The notes beneath the pieces were generated by a model. That model was given only the letters and a program-made list of their open reading frames with translations. It did no database searches and had not been told where the DNA came from. From Fervidobacterium pennivorans DSM 9078 (GTDB lineage Bacteria; Thermotogota; Thermotogae; Thermotogales; Fervidobacteriaceae): DNA of 64,000 bases. Of this stretch, positions 46,017 through 55,263 are shown in pieces. The DNA lies in the NCBI RefSeq assembly GCF_000235405.2, contig NC_017095.1, positions 1,885,501-1,949,500 on the forward strand, written 5' to 3'. Position 1 is the stretch's first letter; each line of letters opens with the position of its first letter. Position numbers and translations under genes: made by a program.

Positions 46017-46033
46017 TTAATATTTAATCACTT
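46011..46033 (+). repeat. Perfect 10-bp inverted repeat at the GT2-flagellin junction
   Basis: AAGTGATTAA and TTAATCACTT are separated by TAT. The repeat spans the stop codon of the GT2 gene and ends just before the flagellin ribosome site (GGAGGTGAGG). It could be an operator or an mRNA hairpin that sets the ratio of the two proteins. No T run follows, so it is not a normal terminator. Confidence 0.55.
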
Positions 46034-46055
46034 TACTTTCCATGGAGGTGAGGTT

Positions 46056-47228
46056 ATGCGTATCAACCACAACTTATCTGCACTGAACGCATGGAGGCAG
46101 ATAACGCTTACGGATTCTGATATGAAAAAGGTGCTCGAAAGACTTTCGTCTGGTTTGAAGATTAACAGAGCAAGTGACGATGCGGCAGGTTTGGCAATTA
46201 GCGAGAAGATGAGGGGACAAATCAAGGGCCTCGAGATGGCAGTGAAGAACGCCCAAGATGCTATTTCACTCATTCAAACAGCAGAAGGTGCACTTAACGA
46301 GGTGCATGCTATCTTGCAAAGGATGAGAGAACTCGCAGTCCAGGCGGCAAGTGACACGAATACCGATGTGGATAGGGCAAGTATCCAGGCAGAACTTGAC
46401 CAGTTAAGAGAAGAAATCGACAGAATTGCAAGGTCGACGGAATTTAACACAAAGAAACTGTTGAACGGAAATCTCGAGAGTTTCAGATTTACACCAGATG
46501 TAAAGGTTGTTGCGCAAGGAAATATAGACCTTGTGGTTAGCGCTGTGAGCTCTGCCGCAAGTGTTGTCGAAGGAACATTTGTTGTTGAAGTGGGTCAGTT
46601 CTCAGGCAATGTAACAAGTGCACTTGATGTTAGGGTGGTTCTTGTAAAACCCGATGGTGTAAGCAGTGTTATCACAAGCTATAGTCAAGGTTCTGTTGTG
46701 GTTGGCGGTGTAAAAATTGTATGGAATAAGAACAGATTCGATATTTCACAGTTTGGTGGCGGGTTGCCACTTGAAGAAGTAATCGACACAGGTGTTGCGA
46801 GGGTTGAGAAGATAAACACAACAGGTAACCAGCTTGTTTTCCAAATAGGTGCAAACGAAGGAGCTAACATGATAGCTGGTATCGATGCAGTAGATGCAAA
46901 AAATCTTGGCTTGTTAACCTCTACGTTGAAAGTCACAAGTCAGAATGATGCGGAAAGAACGATTAGTATAATCGATGCGGCGATTCACAAGGTAAGTTCG
47001 GTTAGGTCTCAACTCGGTGCAATTCAAAACAGACTTGAGCATACAATAGCAAACCTTGGAGTAGCGGCAGAAAACCTCACAGCTGCGGAAAGCCGAATTA
47101 GAGATGCAGACATGGCAAAAGAGATGATGGAATTTACAAAGTTGCAGATTCTTGGTCAGTCTGGTATGTCTATGCTTGCACAAGCAAATACTTTACCACA
47201 AAATGTCTTACAATTATTGCGAGGATAA
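46056..47228 (+). CDS. Flagellin
   Basis: The 390-residue flagellin is closely similar to the gene at 40451 at both ends (MRINHNLSALNAWRQI, LSSGLKINRASDDAAGLAIS, and the C-terminal NLTAAESRIRDADMAKEMMEF) but differs in the central variable domain. This pattern fits duplication followed by divergence of the exposed part. GGAGGTGAGG precedes the ATG. No separate sigma-28 site was found, so transcription probably comes from the GT2 gene upstream. A terminator follows after 23 bases. Confidence 0.97.
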   Translation: MRINHNLSALNAWRQITLTDSDMKKVLERLSSGLKINRASDDAAGLAISEKMRGQIKGLEMAVKNAQDAISLIQTAEGALNEVHAILQRMRELAVQAASDTNTDVDRASIQAELDQLREEIDRIARSTEFNTKKLLNGNLESFRFTPDVKVVAQGNIDLVVSAVSSAASVVEGTFVVEVGQFSGNVTSALDVRVVLVKPDGVSSVITSYSQGSVVVGGVKIVWNKNRFDISQFGGGLPLEEVIDTGVARVEKINTTGNQLVFQIGANEGANMIAGIDAVDAKNLGLLTSTLKVTSQNDAERTISIIDAAIHKVSSVRSQLGAIQNRLEHTIANLGVAAENLTAAESRIRDADMAKEMMEFTKLQILGQSGMSMLAQANTLPQNVLQLLRG

Positions 47229-47251
47229 TTTCAACATTATCGAAAAACACG

Positions 47252-47274
47252 AAGCGGGGAGTGGTGCCCCGCTT
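47252..47274 (+). terminator. Terminator after the third flagellin gene
   Basis: AAGCGGGG and CCCCGCTT form an 8-bp stem around AGTGGTG, followed by TGTTTTTT. Confidence 0.88.
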
Positions 47275-47287
47275 TGTTTTTTGGTGG

Positions 47288-47293
47288 TATAAT
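47288..47293 (+). promoter_or_regulatory. -10 element of the serine dehydratase operon
   Basis: TATAAT directly after the flagellin terminator's T tract, 40 bases before the sdaAB ATG. No good -35 hexamer is present. Confidence 0.5.
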
Positions 47294-47333
47294 ATTTCTA
47301 GTATGCTGTCTAAAACGAATAGAGGTGAATTTC

Positions 47334-47996
47334 ATGGGTTTGCTCGAAGTTTCAGGTCCTGTTATGACAGGTCCATCAAGTTCACATACACTTGGTGCTC
47401 TCAGAATTGCAAGGTTTGTGTATAAACTGATGGGAATTCCAGAAAGCGTTGTTTTTACTTTGCACGGCTCGTTTGCGTTAACTTACAAAGGTCATGGAAC
47501 GGATAGAGCGTTGCTTGCTGGTATTATCGGGTTGAAAGCAGATGACCCAAGAGTGAAAGAAGCATATGATTTGGCAAAAGATGTAGGTTTAAAGTATGAA
47601 TTTGAATTTGCAGACCTTGGTGATGTGCACCCTAATACTGTGTTAATTAAAGCGCATAAAGGAGATTTATACAACGAAGTTGAAGGTTCTTCCATCGGTG
47701 GAGGAGCAATTAGGATTACAAAAATCAACGGTGTCGAGTGTTTACTCGCTGGCGATTATCCTGCGCTGGTTGTTGTTAATAAAGATAGACCAGGAGTTCT
47801 AAAGGGGATTTTGGATTGCATAAACACGAATATCGCAAATGTCTACTTGCGAAGAGTAAATGCGCTTAAGGGGATAGCTTTAACAATCATTGAGCTCGAT
47901 GAAAATCCAACCGAGGAAGTTTTAGAATGTATCAGAACTTTGAAGAATGTTATCGAAGTGTATGCGGTAAGGCTTGAAGAAGGTGAGATGATATGA
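47334..47996 (+). CDS. sdaAB: L-serine dehydratase, iron-sulfur-dependent, beta subunit
   Basis: The 220-residue subunit belongs to the two-part enzyme that converts L-serine to pyruvate and ammonia. GPVMTGPSSSHTLGALR near the N-terminus is the family signature. The C-terminal 75 residues form an ACT-like regulatory domain (VVNKDRPGVLKGILDCINTN). ATG 47334 has AGAGGTGA upstream; a longer reading back to 47274 would start inside the terminator. Its stop overlaps the alpha-subunit start by four bases (ATGA), ensuring equal translation. Confidence 0.95.
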   Translation: MGLLEVSGPVMTGPSSSHTLGALRIARFVYKLMGIPESVVFTLHGSFALTYKGHGTDRALLAGIIGLKADDPRVKEAYDLAKDVGLKYEFEFADLGDVHPNTVLIKAHKGDLYNEVEGSSIGGGAIRITKINGVECLLAGDYPALVVVNKDRPGVLKGILDCINTNIANVYLRRVNALKGIALTIIELDENPTEEVLECIRTLKNVIEVYAVRLEEGEMI

Positions 47997-48865
47997 AATT
48001 CGCAGAACTAATCGAGATATGGCAAAACACGAATCTTGAGTTCAGTGAGATTATACTTGCTCAAGAGATGATAGAAACAGGTAGAGACCCGGAGAAAGTC
48101 AAGCAGGTGTTAAGTAATTTGTTAAGTGTTATGCTCGAGGAAGCCGAGAAGAATTTTGGTAAAAGATTCGAAACGCTTACAGGCTTGACAGGTGATAATG
48201 CCTATAAACTTGCGAATGCGAAACCAAAGATGATGAGCGAGTTTAATCATATAGCAACAGTTGTTGCACTTTCAATGGGTGAGTCAAACGCATCTATGGG
48301 AAGGATTGTCGCTTGCCCGACAGCGGGTTCGTGCGGTGTTGTTCCAGGTGCTGCTTACGCACTTTGGAAGGTTCAAAGGGCAGATTTCAATGATTTACTT
48401 AAATCGTTCATAGTTGCCTCTGGAATAGGGAATGTTGTTGCAAAGAGGGCAACGCTTTCCGGTGCAGCTGGTGGTTGTCAAGCTGAAATTGGAACAGCCA
48501 CAGCAATGGCATCCGGATTGTTGACTTACTACTATTCAAATGATCCTATCAAAGTTGGGCATGCGGCTGCTTTGGCTTTGAAAGCACTTATGGGGCTTGT
48601 ATGTGACCCCGTTGGTGGGTTTGTTGAAGTACCATGTGTGAAAAGGAATGGTAATGCTGTAAATGTGGCAATCGCTTCGGCGGAAATGGCATTAGCCGGA
48701 GTGGAGAGTGTTATACCGTTTGATGAGGTTGTTGAAGCAATGTACGAAGTTGGGAAATCACTACCTGAATCGCTGAGGGAAACAGGTCTTGGAGGTATTG
48801 CCGCCACAAAAACTGCACAAGAAATTGTTGAAAAGATACGTGAGAATTGGAAAGGGACGGAATAA
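47993..48865 (+). CDS. sdaAA: L-serine dehydratase, iron-sulfur-dependent, alpha subunit
   Basis: The 290-residue catalytic subunit has its [4Fe-4S]-binding Cys residues in ACPTAGSCGVVPG, CDPVGGFVEVPC and nearby positions. SMGESNASMGRI and GAAGGCQAEIG are also conserved. It is translationally coupled to the beta subunit. With hutU downstream it indicates amino-acid fermentation as an energy source, consistent with a peptide-using anaerobe. The oxygen-sensitive cluster fits an anaerobic lifestyle. Confidence 0.95.
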   Translation: MKFAELIEIWQNTNLEFSEIILAQEMIETGRDPEKVKQVLSNLLSVMLEEAEKNFGKRFETLTGLTGDNAYKLANAKPKMMSEFNHIATVVALSMGESNASMGRIVACPTAGSCGVVPGAAYALWKVQRADFNDLLKSFIVASGIGNVVAKRATLSGAAGGCQAEIGTATAMASGLLTYYYSNDPIKVGHAAALALKALMGLVCDPVGGFVEVPCVKRNGNAVNVAIASAEMALAGVESVIPFDEVVEAMYEVGKSLPESLRETGLGGIAATKTAQEIVEKIRENWKGTE

Positions 48866-49038
48866 AGAAAAATAGAAAAATGCGTTAAATGGTTTTTGAA
48901 ATGCTTTGAATTTATTCCCAAATGTTTGTCTTTCTTGGGTATGGTTATTTTAAGAAGAATTGAGAAAAGTTGTGGTTAGGGGTAGAATAAAAGTATGGAA
49001 TCAGTGTATGTCGGATGTTATTCGAAGGGGGTTATATT

Positions 49039-50694
49039 ATGGCAGAAGTGATTAGGGCTCCAAGGGGAACGAAGTTAACGTGTAAATCATGGCAAACAGA
49101 AGCTGCAATGCGCATGCTTATGAATAACCTCGACCCTGAAGTTGCAAGGGACCCAGCAAATTTGATAGTATACGGTGGTAAGGGTAAAGCAGCGAGAAAT
49201 TGGGAATGTTTCTACAAGATAGTCGAAGTGCTTAAGGAACTCGAAGATGATGAGACACTTATTGTTCAAAGTGGAAAACCGGTTGCCGTTTGGAAAACAC
49301 ATGAATGGGCTCCGCGTGTGCTCATTGCAAATTCCAACCTCGTTCCAAAATGGGCAACGTGGGAATATTTCAACGAACTTGAAGCACGGGGACTTATTAT
49401 GTACGGTCAGATGACCGCAGGAAGCTGGATTTATATAGGCACACAAGGTATACTCCAAGGGACTTACGAAACGTTCTATGCGGTTGCTAAAAAATACTTT
49501 GGTGGAACACTTAGAGGAAGGCTTGTGTTGACAGCTGGGCTTGGTGAGATGGGTGGAGCTCAGCCACTTGCTGTAACAATGAACGATGGTGTGGTAATCG
49601 CTGTTGAAGTGGATAAACGAATGATAGATAGAAGGCTTCAAACGGGATATCTTGATACGTGGACAGATAGCCTCGATGAAGCACTGAAAATGGCAAAAGA
49701 AGCTATGAATGAAGGTAAACCACTGTCGATAGGTCTACTTGCTAATGCTGCTGACGTGCATCCTGAACTTGTGAGAAGAGGAATCATCCCCGACGTTGTC
49801 ACGGACCAAACAGCTGCACACGATCCACTCAACGGATACGTTCCGGCAGGTATTTCTTTTGAAGAAGCACTTAAGTTGAGAAAAGAAAATCCACAAAAAT
49901 ACTTGGAGATGGTCTACGATAGTGTTGTTAAACATGTGAACGCTATTTTGGAAATGCAAAAACAAGGTGCGAAGGTCTTTGAGTATGGAAACAATATCAG
50001 AAGACTCGCTTTTGACCATGGTGTTAAGGATGCCTTCAATATTCCAGGATATGTGCCAGAATACATCAGAGACCTTTTCAGTGAAGGTAAAGGACCGTTT
50101 AGATGGGTTGCACTCTCTGGAAATCCTGAGGATATCTACAAAACAGACCAGAAGGTGTTGGAACTTTTCGGGGAAGACGAGCACTTGAGGAAATGGATAG
50201 AAATGGCTCAGAAGAAAGTAAAATGGCAAGGACTTCCGGCACGAATTTGTTGGCTTGGTATGGGTCAAAGAGCTGAGATGGGACTTGCAATGAATGAGAT
50301 GGTGAGAAAAGGCGAATTGGAAGCTCCCATTGTTATAGGTAGAGACCACCATGACACAGGTTCTGTTGCAAGTCCGTATAGGGAAACTGAGGCAATGAAA
50401 GATGGAAGTGATGCAATTGCCGACTGGCCCATTTTGAACGCTATGCTTAACGTGGCAAGCGGTGCGACGTGGGTTTCGTTCCACCACGGTGGTGGTGTTG
50501 GCATTGGTTATTCACTCCACGCTGGTGTTGTTATTGTTGCGGATGGAACTGACTTGGCAAGGCAGAAACTCGAAAGGGTGCTTACAAACGATGTAGGAAT
50601 GGGTGTTGTAAGACACGCCGATGCAGGATACGAAATAGCAATCAGAACGGCGAAAAAACACGGAATCAGAATGCCTATGTTGAAAGATGAATAA
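49039..50694 (+). CDS. hutU: Urocanate hydratase
   Basis: The 551-residue NAD+-dependent enzyme turns urocanate into imidazolone propionate in histidine breakdown. [49 protein letters not shown] and the C-terminal [14 protein letters not shown] are family signatures, and length is normal. ATG 49039 follows GAAGGGGG; an in-frame ATG at 49015 precedes this site and is rejected. No hutH, hutI or formiminoglutamate gene lies beside it, so the rest of the pathway must be elsewhere or absent. Confidence 0.96.
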   Translation: MAEVIRAPRGTKLTCKSWQTEAAMRMLMNNLDPEVARDPANLIVYGGKGKAARNWECFYKIVEVLKELEDDETLIVQSGKPVAVWKTHEWAPRVLIANSNLVPKWATWEYFNELEARGLIMYGQMTAGSWIYIGTQGILQGTYETFYAVAKKYFGGTLRGRLVLTAGLGEMGGAQPLAVTMNDGVVIAVEVDKRMIDRRLQTGYLDTWTDSLDEALKMAKEAMNEGKPLSIGLLANAADVHPELVRRGIIPDVVTDQTAAHDPLNGYVPAGISFEEALKLRKENPQKYLEMVYDSVVKHVNAILEMQKQGAKVFEYGNNIRRLAFDHGVKDAFNIPGYVPEYIRDLFSEGKGPFRWVALSGNPEDIYKTDQKVLELFGEDEHLRKWIEMAQKKVKWQGLPARICWLGMGQRAEMGLAMNEMVRKGELEAPIVIGRDHHDTGSVASPYRETEAMKDGSDAIADWPILNAMLNVASGATWVSFHHGGGVGIGYSLHAGVVIVADGTDLARQKLERVLTNDVGMGVVRHADAGYEIAIRTAKKHGIRMPMLKDE

Positions 50695-50742
50695 GGGAAG
50701 TAAATTTAGTTGATTTTAAGAAGGAAGGTTTGAGAGAAAGCA

Positions 50743-51543
50743 ATGTATGTAGGACCTGAGAGGTTTAAAAAATTAGAAAAGATAGATTTTGATACTTCTG
50801 AACTTGTCGAATTTTTGGAGAGTAAGAAAGAAAGGCTAGATGTTTACCACCGCCATGTGGCGGTGGTAAGTTGTCATCTTAATCATACTGAACATTTTTC
50901 AACTTTCCCGTTTTATATGAATTTCATAGTCACACCTTCCAATGAAAAAATCGTTGGTATTTCGATTTCTTTACCGATGTCATTAACTCCCGCAATTTAC
51001 AAAATGAACGAATTGGGGAAAAAGGATGAGTTTATCAGGCTTTGTAGGGAGATTACAAACAATCTAAATGAACAGTGGGTTTGTCAATGTGGTATAATAA
51101 AATTGCCGTTAAAGACTAGGTTCATAGCGGTTGCTGGAAATGATGGGTTTTTGAACAAGGAAATGTTCAGTGAAAAGGTTTTTGGCACAGAATCGTTTTC
51201 TTTTGCAAAGCGTGTTGATGAAAAGGTTTTGGAGTTTTTGGAAAAATACAAAGATGGGAAATACAAAATATGTAAAACCATAATAAACGATGAAGGGATA
51301 AATTTCTTTGTTGTTGATAAAAAGGTAACAGATGAGTTCCGTCCATTGTATTCGGAGGTTATTTCTTTGCTAAGAAAGAAATACAACCTTGCCCCTGCCA
51401 AGTATTATCCAATATCGGAACGTGTCATTGGTTCGTTTACCCTCGAGTTCGAAACGATTTTTTCCAATGCGCCGTTTGAAAGAGTTGATAGGCTACTGGA
51501 TGATTATGAGAAAATAAAATCTGATATCGCAAAGTATTTTTGA
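50743..51543 (+). CDS. Hypothetical protein containing a 26-bp palindrome
   Basis: The 266-residue soluble protein with mixed helices and strands has no family I recognise and no signal peptide or membrane helix. It follows hutU after 48 bases and may be co-transcribed. It is not a formiminotransferase by any visible motif. Near residues 34-42 the gene contains a GC-rich near-perfect palindrome (50844-50869) that codes YHRHVAVV in frame, unlike the AT-rich surroundings. The start ATG has only a weak ribosome site (GAGAGAAAG). Confidence 0.65.
   Translation: MYVGPERFKKLEKIDFDTSELVEFLESKKERLDVYHRHVAVVSCHLNHTEHFSTFPFYMNFIVTPSNEKIVGISISLPMSLTPAIYKMNELGKKDEFIRLCREITNNLNEQWVCQCGIIKLPLKTRFIAVAGNDGFLNKEMFSEKVFGTESFSFAKRVDEKVLEFLEKYKDGKYKICKTIINDEGINFFVVDKKVTDEFRPLYSEVISLLRKKYNLAPAKYYPISERVIGSFTLEFETIFSNAPFERVDRLLDDYEKIKSDIAKYF
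50844..50869 (+). repeat. 26-bp palindrome inside a coding region
   Basis: TTACCACCGCCA and TGGCGGTGGTAA are perfect complements separated by TG. The stem is GC-rich in an AT-rich gene and no T run follows. Confidence 0.9.
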
Positions 51544-51570
51544 GCTTGCGATATGAATGGAGTTGAGTAG

Positions 51571-52314
51571 ATGAGAGTAAAACGAATGTTCTACCTAATT
51601 TTGGGTTTGTTGTTCGTTTCAAATGTATTGTTAGCCGTTGATTTTCCAAAGCCTACACCATACAAATACATCAACGATTACGTTGGTGTGGTTGAACCTG
51701 AGTATGTTCAAAAAATAATCTCGGTGGGAAAAGAACTCGAAGACAAAACCACAGCGCAGGTAACAGCTGTTGTTATTGACTCGCTGCAAGGTATGACAAT
51801 TGAAGAGTATGCGGTTGAGCTTTTCAGAAAATGGGGAATAGGGCAGAAAGGGAAAGATAACGGAGTTTTGTTGCTTGTTGCGATAAACGACAGGCAGATG
51901 CGTATAGAAGTAGGTTACGGACTTGAAGGTGCTATTCCTGATGGAAAGGCTGGACGGATTAGGGATGAATATATCATTCCATACTTCAAGGAAGGTGATT
52001 ATTCCAAAGGGATTTACTACGGATATTTGGCTCTTGCGAAAGAGGTTGCTAAGGAATACAATGTAGAACTTACGTTTGATGTAGATACAGAGTTACCTAA
52101 GAGTTCTTCTGTGGATGTTGATACGATAGTGATAATAATATTTATTGTGACTTTTATCATGTTAGCTTTGTCGAGGCGAGGGGTATGGTACATTGGTCCG
52201 CGGGGTCCAATGGGACCGGGTGGATTCGGAGGGTCTGGTAGAAGCTCTGGTGGCGGATTTGGAGGTTTTGGCGGGGGCAGAAGTGGCGGCGGTGGTGCGA
52301 GCGGGAAGTGGTGA
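51571..52314 (+). CDS. TPM-domain protein (YgcG family)
   Basis: The 247-residue protein has a signal sequence (about 1-23), a TPM domain (about 27-155, with YVGVVEPEYV, VAINDRQMRIEVGYGLEGAIPDGKAGRI), one membrane helix (about 175-193) and a Gly/Ser-rich tail (GGFGGSGRSSGGGFGGF). This is the standard YgcG layout. TPM proteins act at the outer face of the membrane, in photosystem repair in plants and in respiratory or envelope processes in some bacteria; the role here is unknown. GGAGTTGAG precedes the ATG. It follows the hypothetical gene after 27 bases. Confidence 0.88.
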   Translation: MRVKRMFYLILGLLFVSNVLLAVDFPKPTPYKYINDYVGVVEPEYVQKIISVGKELEDKTTAQVTAVVIDSLQGMTIEEYAVELFRKWGIGQKGKDNGVLLLVAINDRQMRIEVGYGLEGAIPDGKAGRIRDEYIIPYFKEGDYSKGIYYGYLALAKEVAKEYNVELTFDVDTELPKSSSVDVDTIVIIIFIVTFIMLALSRRGVWYIGPRGPMGPGGFGGSGRSSGGGFGGFGGGRSGGGGASGKW

Positions 52315-52340
52315 GGAAGATAGTGAGGTGTTGGCAGTAG

Positions 52341-53336
52341 ATGAAAAGTATTTACAAAGTCGAAAAAATAAACATACTCATATTGGAAGGCCTTGCAATA
52401 TTCTTTGTTATGCTTGTTCATGCTGGAACTCCAAACTACATTTATGCATTTTTCAGCTACGGACTAGGTTCGCTTGTGTTTGCAAGGGGATACCAGTGGA
52501 AAGAACGGAATTTAAAAGATATTATCGCTTCAAGAATTTTGCTTCTTCAAACCTACTATGTTGCCGGTTTCATTAACACACTTATATTTTTACTTATCGC
52601 GCCGAGCAACGTAATGAATTATCCAAAACGTGTTTATTTAACAAATTTTCTTATAGGTAGAATGGACAAGTTAGACCAAGTAGCAGTAAACGCGATACCT
52701 GTGTGGTTTTTTCTGATGCTTTTTCTAGCAGAGATTTTATTCAATATTGTTGAAAAGAGCAGATTTCTATTGTTCGTTTCAATCTTGGGTTCTTTCGCAT
52801 TTAGAATTTTTGAACATGAACCGCTACCTTTTAAAATTGACGCTGCGATTGTTTCATTACCCTTTTTCTGGATTGGTCGTGAATGGAAAAAGAGAAATCT
52901 TAGTGTTTCCATTGTGGATTTTATGCTTGCAACTGTTGGTTTGATTTTAATAAGTCAGGTCAACGGAGATATTTCTTGGAACAACCAATGGTTTGGCAAA
53001 AGTGGGGTCATTTCGTTCTTTGGAGAGATTCTGGCAATAATTATTATTGTGTTCCTCTCTGATTTGGTGAAGAAGATAAAAATTGATAAGTTCTTTTTGA
53101 AATTATCCATAAATGCACTTTTTGTGATTTCTTACCATATGCTAGTTGGTAGTTTAGTTTATGTTGTGATGAATTTATTTGGAATAGTTATTTCTGATGT
53201 GGTGGGATTCTTAAACAAATTTTGGTATGTTTATTTCTCACTCGACCTAATTTTGGTATACTTAACAATTAGTTATCTTCCCTCAAAAGTAAAGGCGCTG
53301 ATGATTGGTGATTTGAGGAGGATAATAGGAAAGTGA
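52341..53336 (+). CDS. Polytopic membrane protein, acyltransferase-3-like
   Basis: The 331-residue protein has nine or ten hydrophobic helices. The first contains FFVMLVHAGTP, reminiscent of the catalytic His in acyltransferase family 3 proteins, which add acetyl or succinyl groups to surface polysaccharides. Other family motifs are weak, so this is tentative. It starts 26 bases after the TPM gene and its end overlaps the GT2 gene start by four bases (GTGA), linking it to glycan synthesis. Confidence 0.55.
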   Translation: MKSIYKVEKINILILEGLAIFFVMLVHAGTPNYIYAFFSYGLGSLVFARGYQWKERNLKDIIASRILLLQTYYVAGFINTLIFLLIAPSNVMNYPKRVYLTNFLIGRMDKLDQVAVNAIPVWFFLMLFLAEILFNIVEKSRFLLFVSILGSFAFRIFEHEPLPFKIDAAIVSLPFFWIGREWKKRNLSVSIVDFMLATVGLILISQVNGDISWNNQWFGKSGVISFFGEILAIIIIVFLSDLVKKIKIDKFFLKLSINALFVISYHMLVGSLVYVVMNLFGIVISDVVGFLNKFWYVYFSLDLILVYLTISYLPSKVKALMIGDLRRIIGK

Positions 53337-54382
53337 TTTATTCTGAAAGACCACTTGTTTCTGTCGTTATTCCTGCGTATAACGTTGAAAAATTCATTCC
53401 GAAGACATTGGAGAGTGTGCTGAGGCAGACGTACGAAAATTTAGAAATAATAGTGGTAAACGATGGGTCAGTGGATAAAACGGGTGTTGTCGTCGAAAGC
53501 ATATTGGGAAATCAAAACAGATTTCCATATAAGGTGATACACAAGAAAAATGAAGGCGTAAGTGTTGCAAGGAATATAGGTATTGAAAATGCTAAAGGGA
53601 AGTATATAAAATTCCTAGATGGTGATGATTGGCTTGTTCCGGATGCTATTGAGGTGTTGGTTGAAGCGTGTGAAAGAAATAATTGCGAGATAGCCTTTGG
53701 TGGGCAGGACGTGGTAACTCCAAACGGAAAGTTTTTGTATAGGTATGACGAAACGTATGTTTACGAAGAGGGATTGAAAAACGCAAAGAAGATAACTAAA
53801 GATTTTCTTTTGAGTCGAACTCACATAAGTTTAAATTCTTCTATATTTCTTATGGATGTCATCGATACGAATCAGTTAAGGTTTACGAAAGGAGCATTAT
53901 TCGGAGAGGATAATGAATTTATTTCAAAATTTCTCAGTTTTTCATCTTTTGCTTATGTTTTAAACCGAGCTATTGCGTCAGCTGTATTTAGGTATAGCTC
54001 AACTACGAAACAGCCTACTTTAACTTGCTTTCACAATGTCGGTTCAATGAAACGGTTAAGAAGATTTTTCGAAATACGTAACGAATCTGAATTTGTTAAA
54101 ATCTTAGATGAATTTGTTATTCCGAACGCTTATGCGTGGACCATTGGCAATCTTGCTTTCAATGGATATCCATTTACAAAATGGATCAGGATTGGAAGAC
54201 GTAGAAATATTCGCGAACAAGTGCTCAAAGTAAAGTACAGGCAGAACCCAACGAAAATGGGTAGGCAACTAAGTTTTATAAGAACGACCTATGCACTTTT
54301 TCCCGAATTAACGTACATGCTGCTTAGACTTGCAGGAATTATATTTAAGTCGAAGTCAAGGGTTGAACAAATGTTTGGTTGA
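53333..54382 (+). CDS. Glycosyltransferase family 2
   Basis: The 349-residue protein has a GT-A domain at residues 1-220: VSVVIPAYNVEKFIPKTLES, VVNDGSVDKTG, GVSVARNIGIENAKGKY and LDGDDWLVPDA (the DxD region). A C-terminal part of about 120 residues is basic and probably membrane-associated. It starts at GTG 53333, overlapping the acyltransferase-like gene, and precedes another putative glycosyltransferase by 16 bases. It likely adds a sugar to a surface glycan. Confidence 0.9.
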   Translation: MIYSERPLVSVVIPAYNVEKFIPKTLESVLRQTYENLEIIVVNDGSVDKTGVVVESILGNQNRFPYKVIHKKNEGVSVARNIGIENAKGKYIKFLDGDDWLVPDAIEVLVEACERNNCEIAFGGQDVVTPNGKFLYRYDETYVYEEGLKNAKKITKDFLLSRTHISLNSSIFLMDVIDTNQLRFTKGALFGEDNEFISKFLSFSSFAYVLNRAIASAVFRYSSTTKQPTLTCFHNVGSMKRLRRFFEIRNESEFVKILDEFVIPNAYAWTIGNLAFNGYPFTKWIRIGRRRNIREQVLKVKYRQNPTKMGRQLSFIRTTYALFPELTYMLLRLAGIIFKSKSRVEQMFG

Positions 54383-54398
54383 AAGCAGGTGATTTTGA

Positions 54399-55244
54399 TT
54401 GACTGAGAAGAGATATTTGATAGCAACCGCATGCAATAAGAAATACGAAGATTTTCTCTTAAATCATTGGTTTAGATCTTTAAAAGAAAACGTTAATCTA
54501 TCAGAGATAGATGTACTTATTATGGATTATGGACTATCAGAAGATGTGGTTCAAAAACTTTCTGAACAAGGGGCTATTGTGTTGGAAGCGACAAAAAGAG
54601 ATGACTTAATAAATAATGCTCGTTTTTTTGAGCTTGCGGCCTTTTTAAAGCAAAATCCAAATTATGAAAAAGTGGCAATTACAGATTCTGGTGACTTAAT
54701 TTTTCAAGCTGATATCTCTGACTTATTTAAAAATAACTGTAGAATCGCAGGTGTAATCGAAGAAATCTCACCTGCTATTGTTTCTTTGATCAAGAAAGAA
54801 TATATACATAATTACGACGAGGTAATTAATGTACTAAAAAATAAAAAGCTTATCAATGTTGGATTTTTGATAGGTTCTAGAGATTTCTTCTTGGAAGTAG
54901 CTGAAGAAATGGCTCGTCTAACTAAGGTTGGTAATGTTTGGGGTATTGATACTATTATCCCCAATTACATAGCCTACAAAGAGGGGTTCTGCAAACTTCA
55001 CCCAAAGTACAATTTTATCCCAACTACAACAATACTAACGTATAAGATAAAGAATGGAAAATTTTTGTTTAAAGATATAGACCATTTAGAAATTATACCA
55101 GTAGTGCACAACGCTGGAAGGCATAGTATCTTAAGACCTGTGTTAGATTTTGGGTACGGTGAAGGGCACAACCACCCAAAAATTTTGACGATACTACTGC
55201 TTCGTGCTATTTATAAGATACTTTACTTTTTGAGAAATAAATGA
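54399..55244 (+). CDS. Putative glycosyltransferase (GT-A fold, GT8-like)
   Basis: The 281-residue protein starts at TTG 54399 after AGGTGA. The order of blocks resembles GT8-type or related retaining glycosyltransferases: YLIATACNKKYEDFLL at the start, VLIMDYGLS, then KVAITDSGDLIFQADISDLF with a D-x-D-like element, INVGFLIGSR, and late VVHNAGRHSIL. The match is by pattern only, so the family is uncertain. It ends the plus-strand glycan block and converges on the GT9-like gene with a 19-base gap. Confidence 0.6.
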   Translation: MTEKRYLIATACNKKYEDFLLNHWFRSLKENVNLSEIDVLIMDYGLSEDVVQKLSEQGAIVLEATKRDDLINNARFFELAAFLKQNPNYEKVAITDSGDLIFQADISDLFKNNCRIAGVIEEISPAIVSLIKKEYIHNYDEVINVLKNKKLINVGFLIGSRDFFLEVAEEMARLTKVGNVWGIDTIIPNYIAYKEGFCKLHPKYNFIPTTTILTYKIKNGKFLFKDIDHLEIIPVVHNAGRHSILRPVLDFGYGEGHNHPKILTILLLRAIYKILYFLRNK

Positions 55245-55263
55245 TTCGGACTAAAATTTTCGT

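Noticed and set aside
40451-47228. Flagellin paralogs as a phase-variation cassette
   Set aside because: The two long genes share ends but both are complete, each with its own ribosome site. There is no recombinase site or silent fragment.
49735-50487. 250-codon minus-strand frame inside hutU
   Set aside because: It is antisense to a complete urocanase; composition (His, Ser, Phe-rich) is that of a shadow frame.
50844-50869. Palindrome in the hypothetical gene as a terminator
   Set aside because: No T run follows, and it lies in the middle of an open frame on the transcribed strand.
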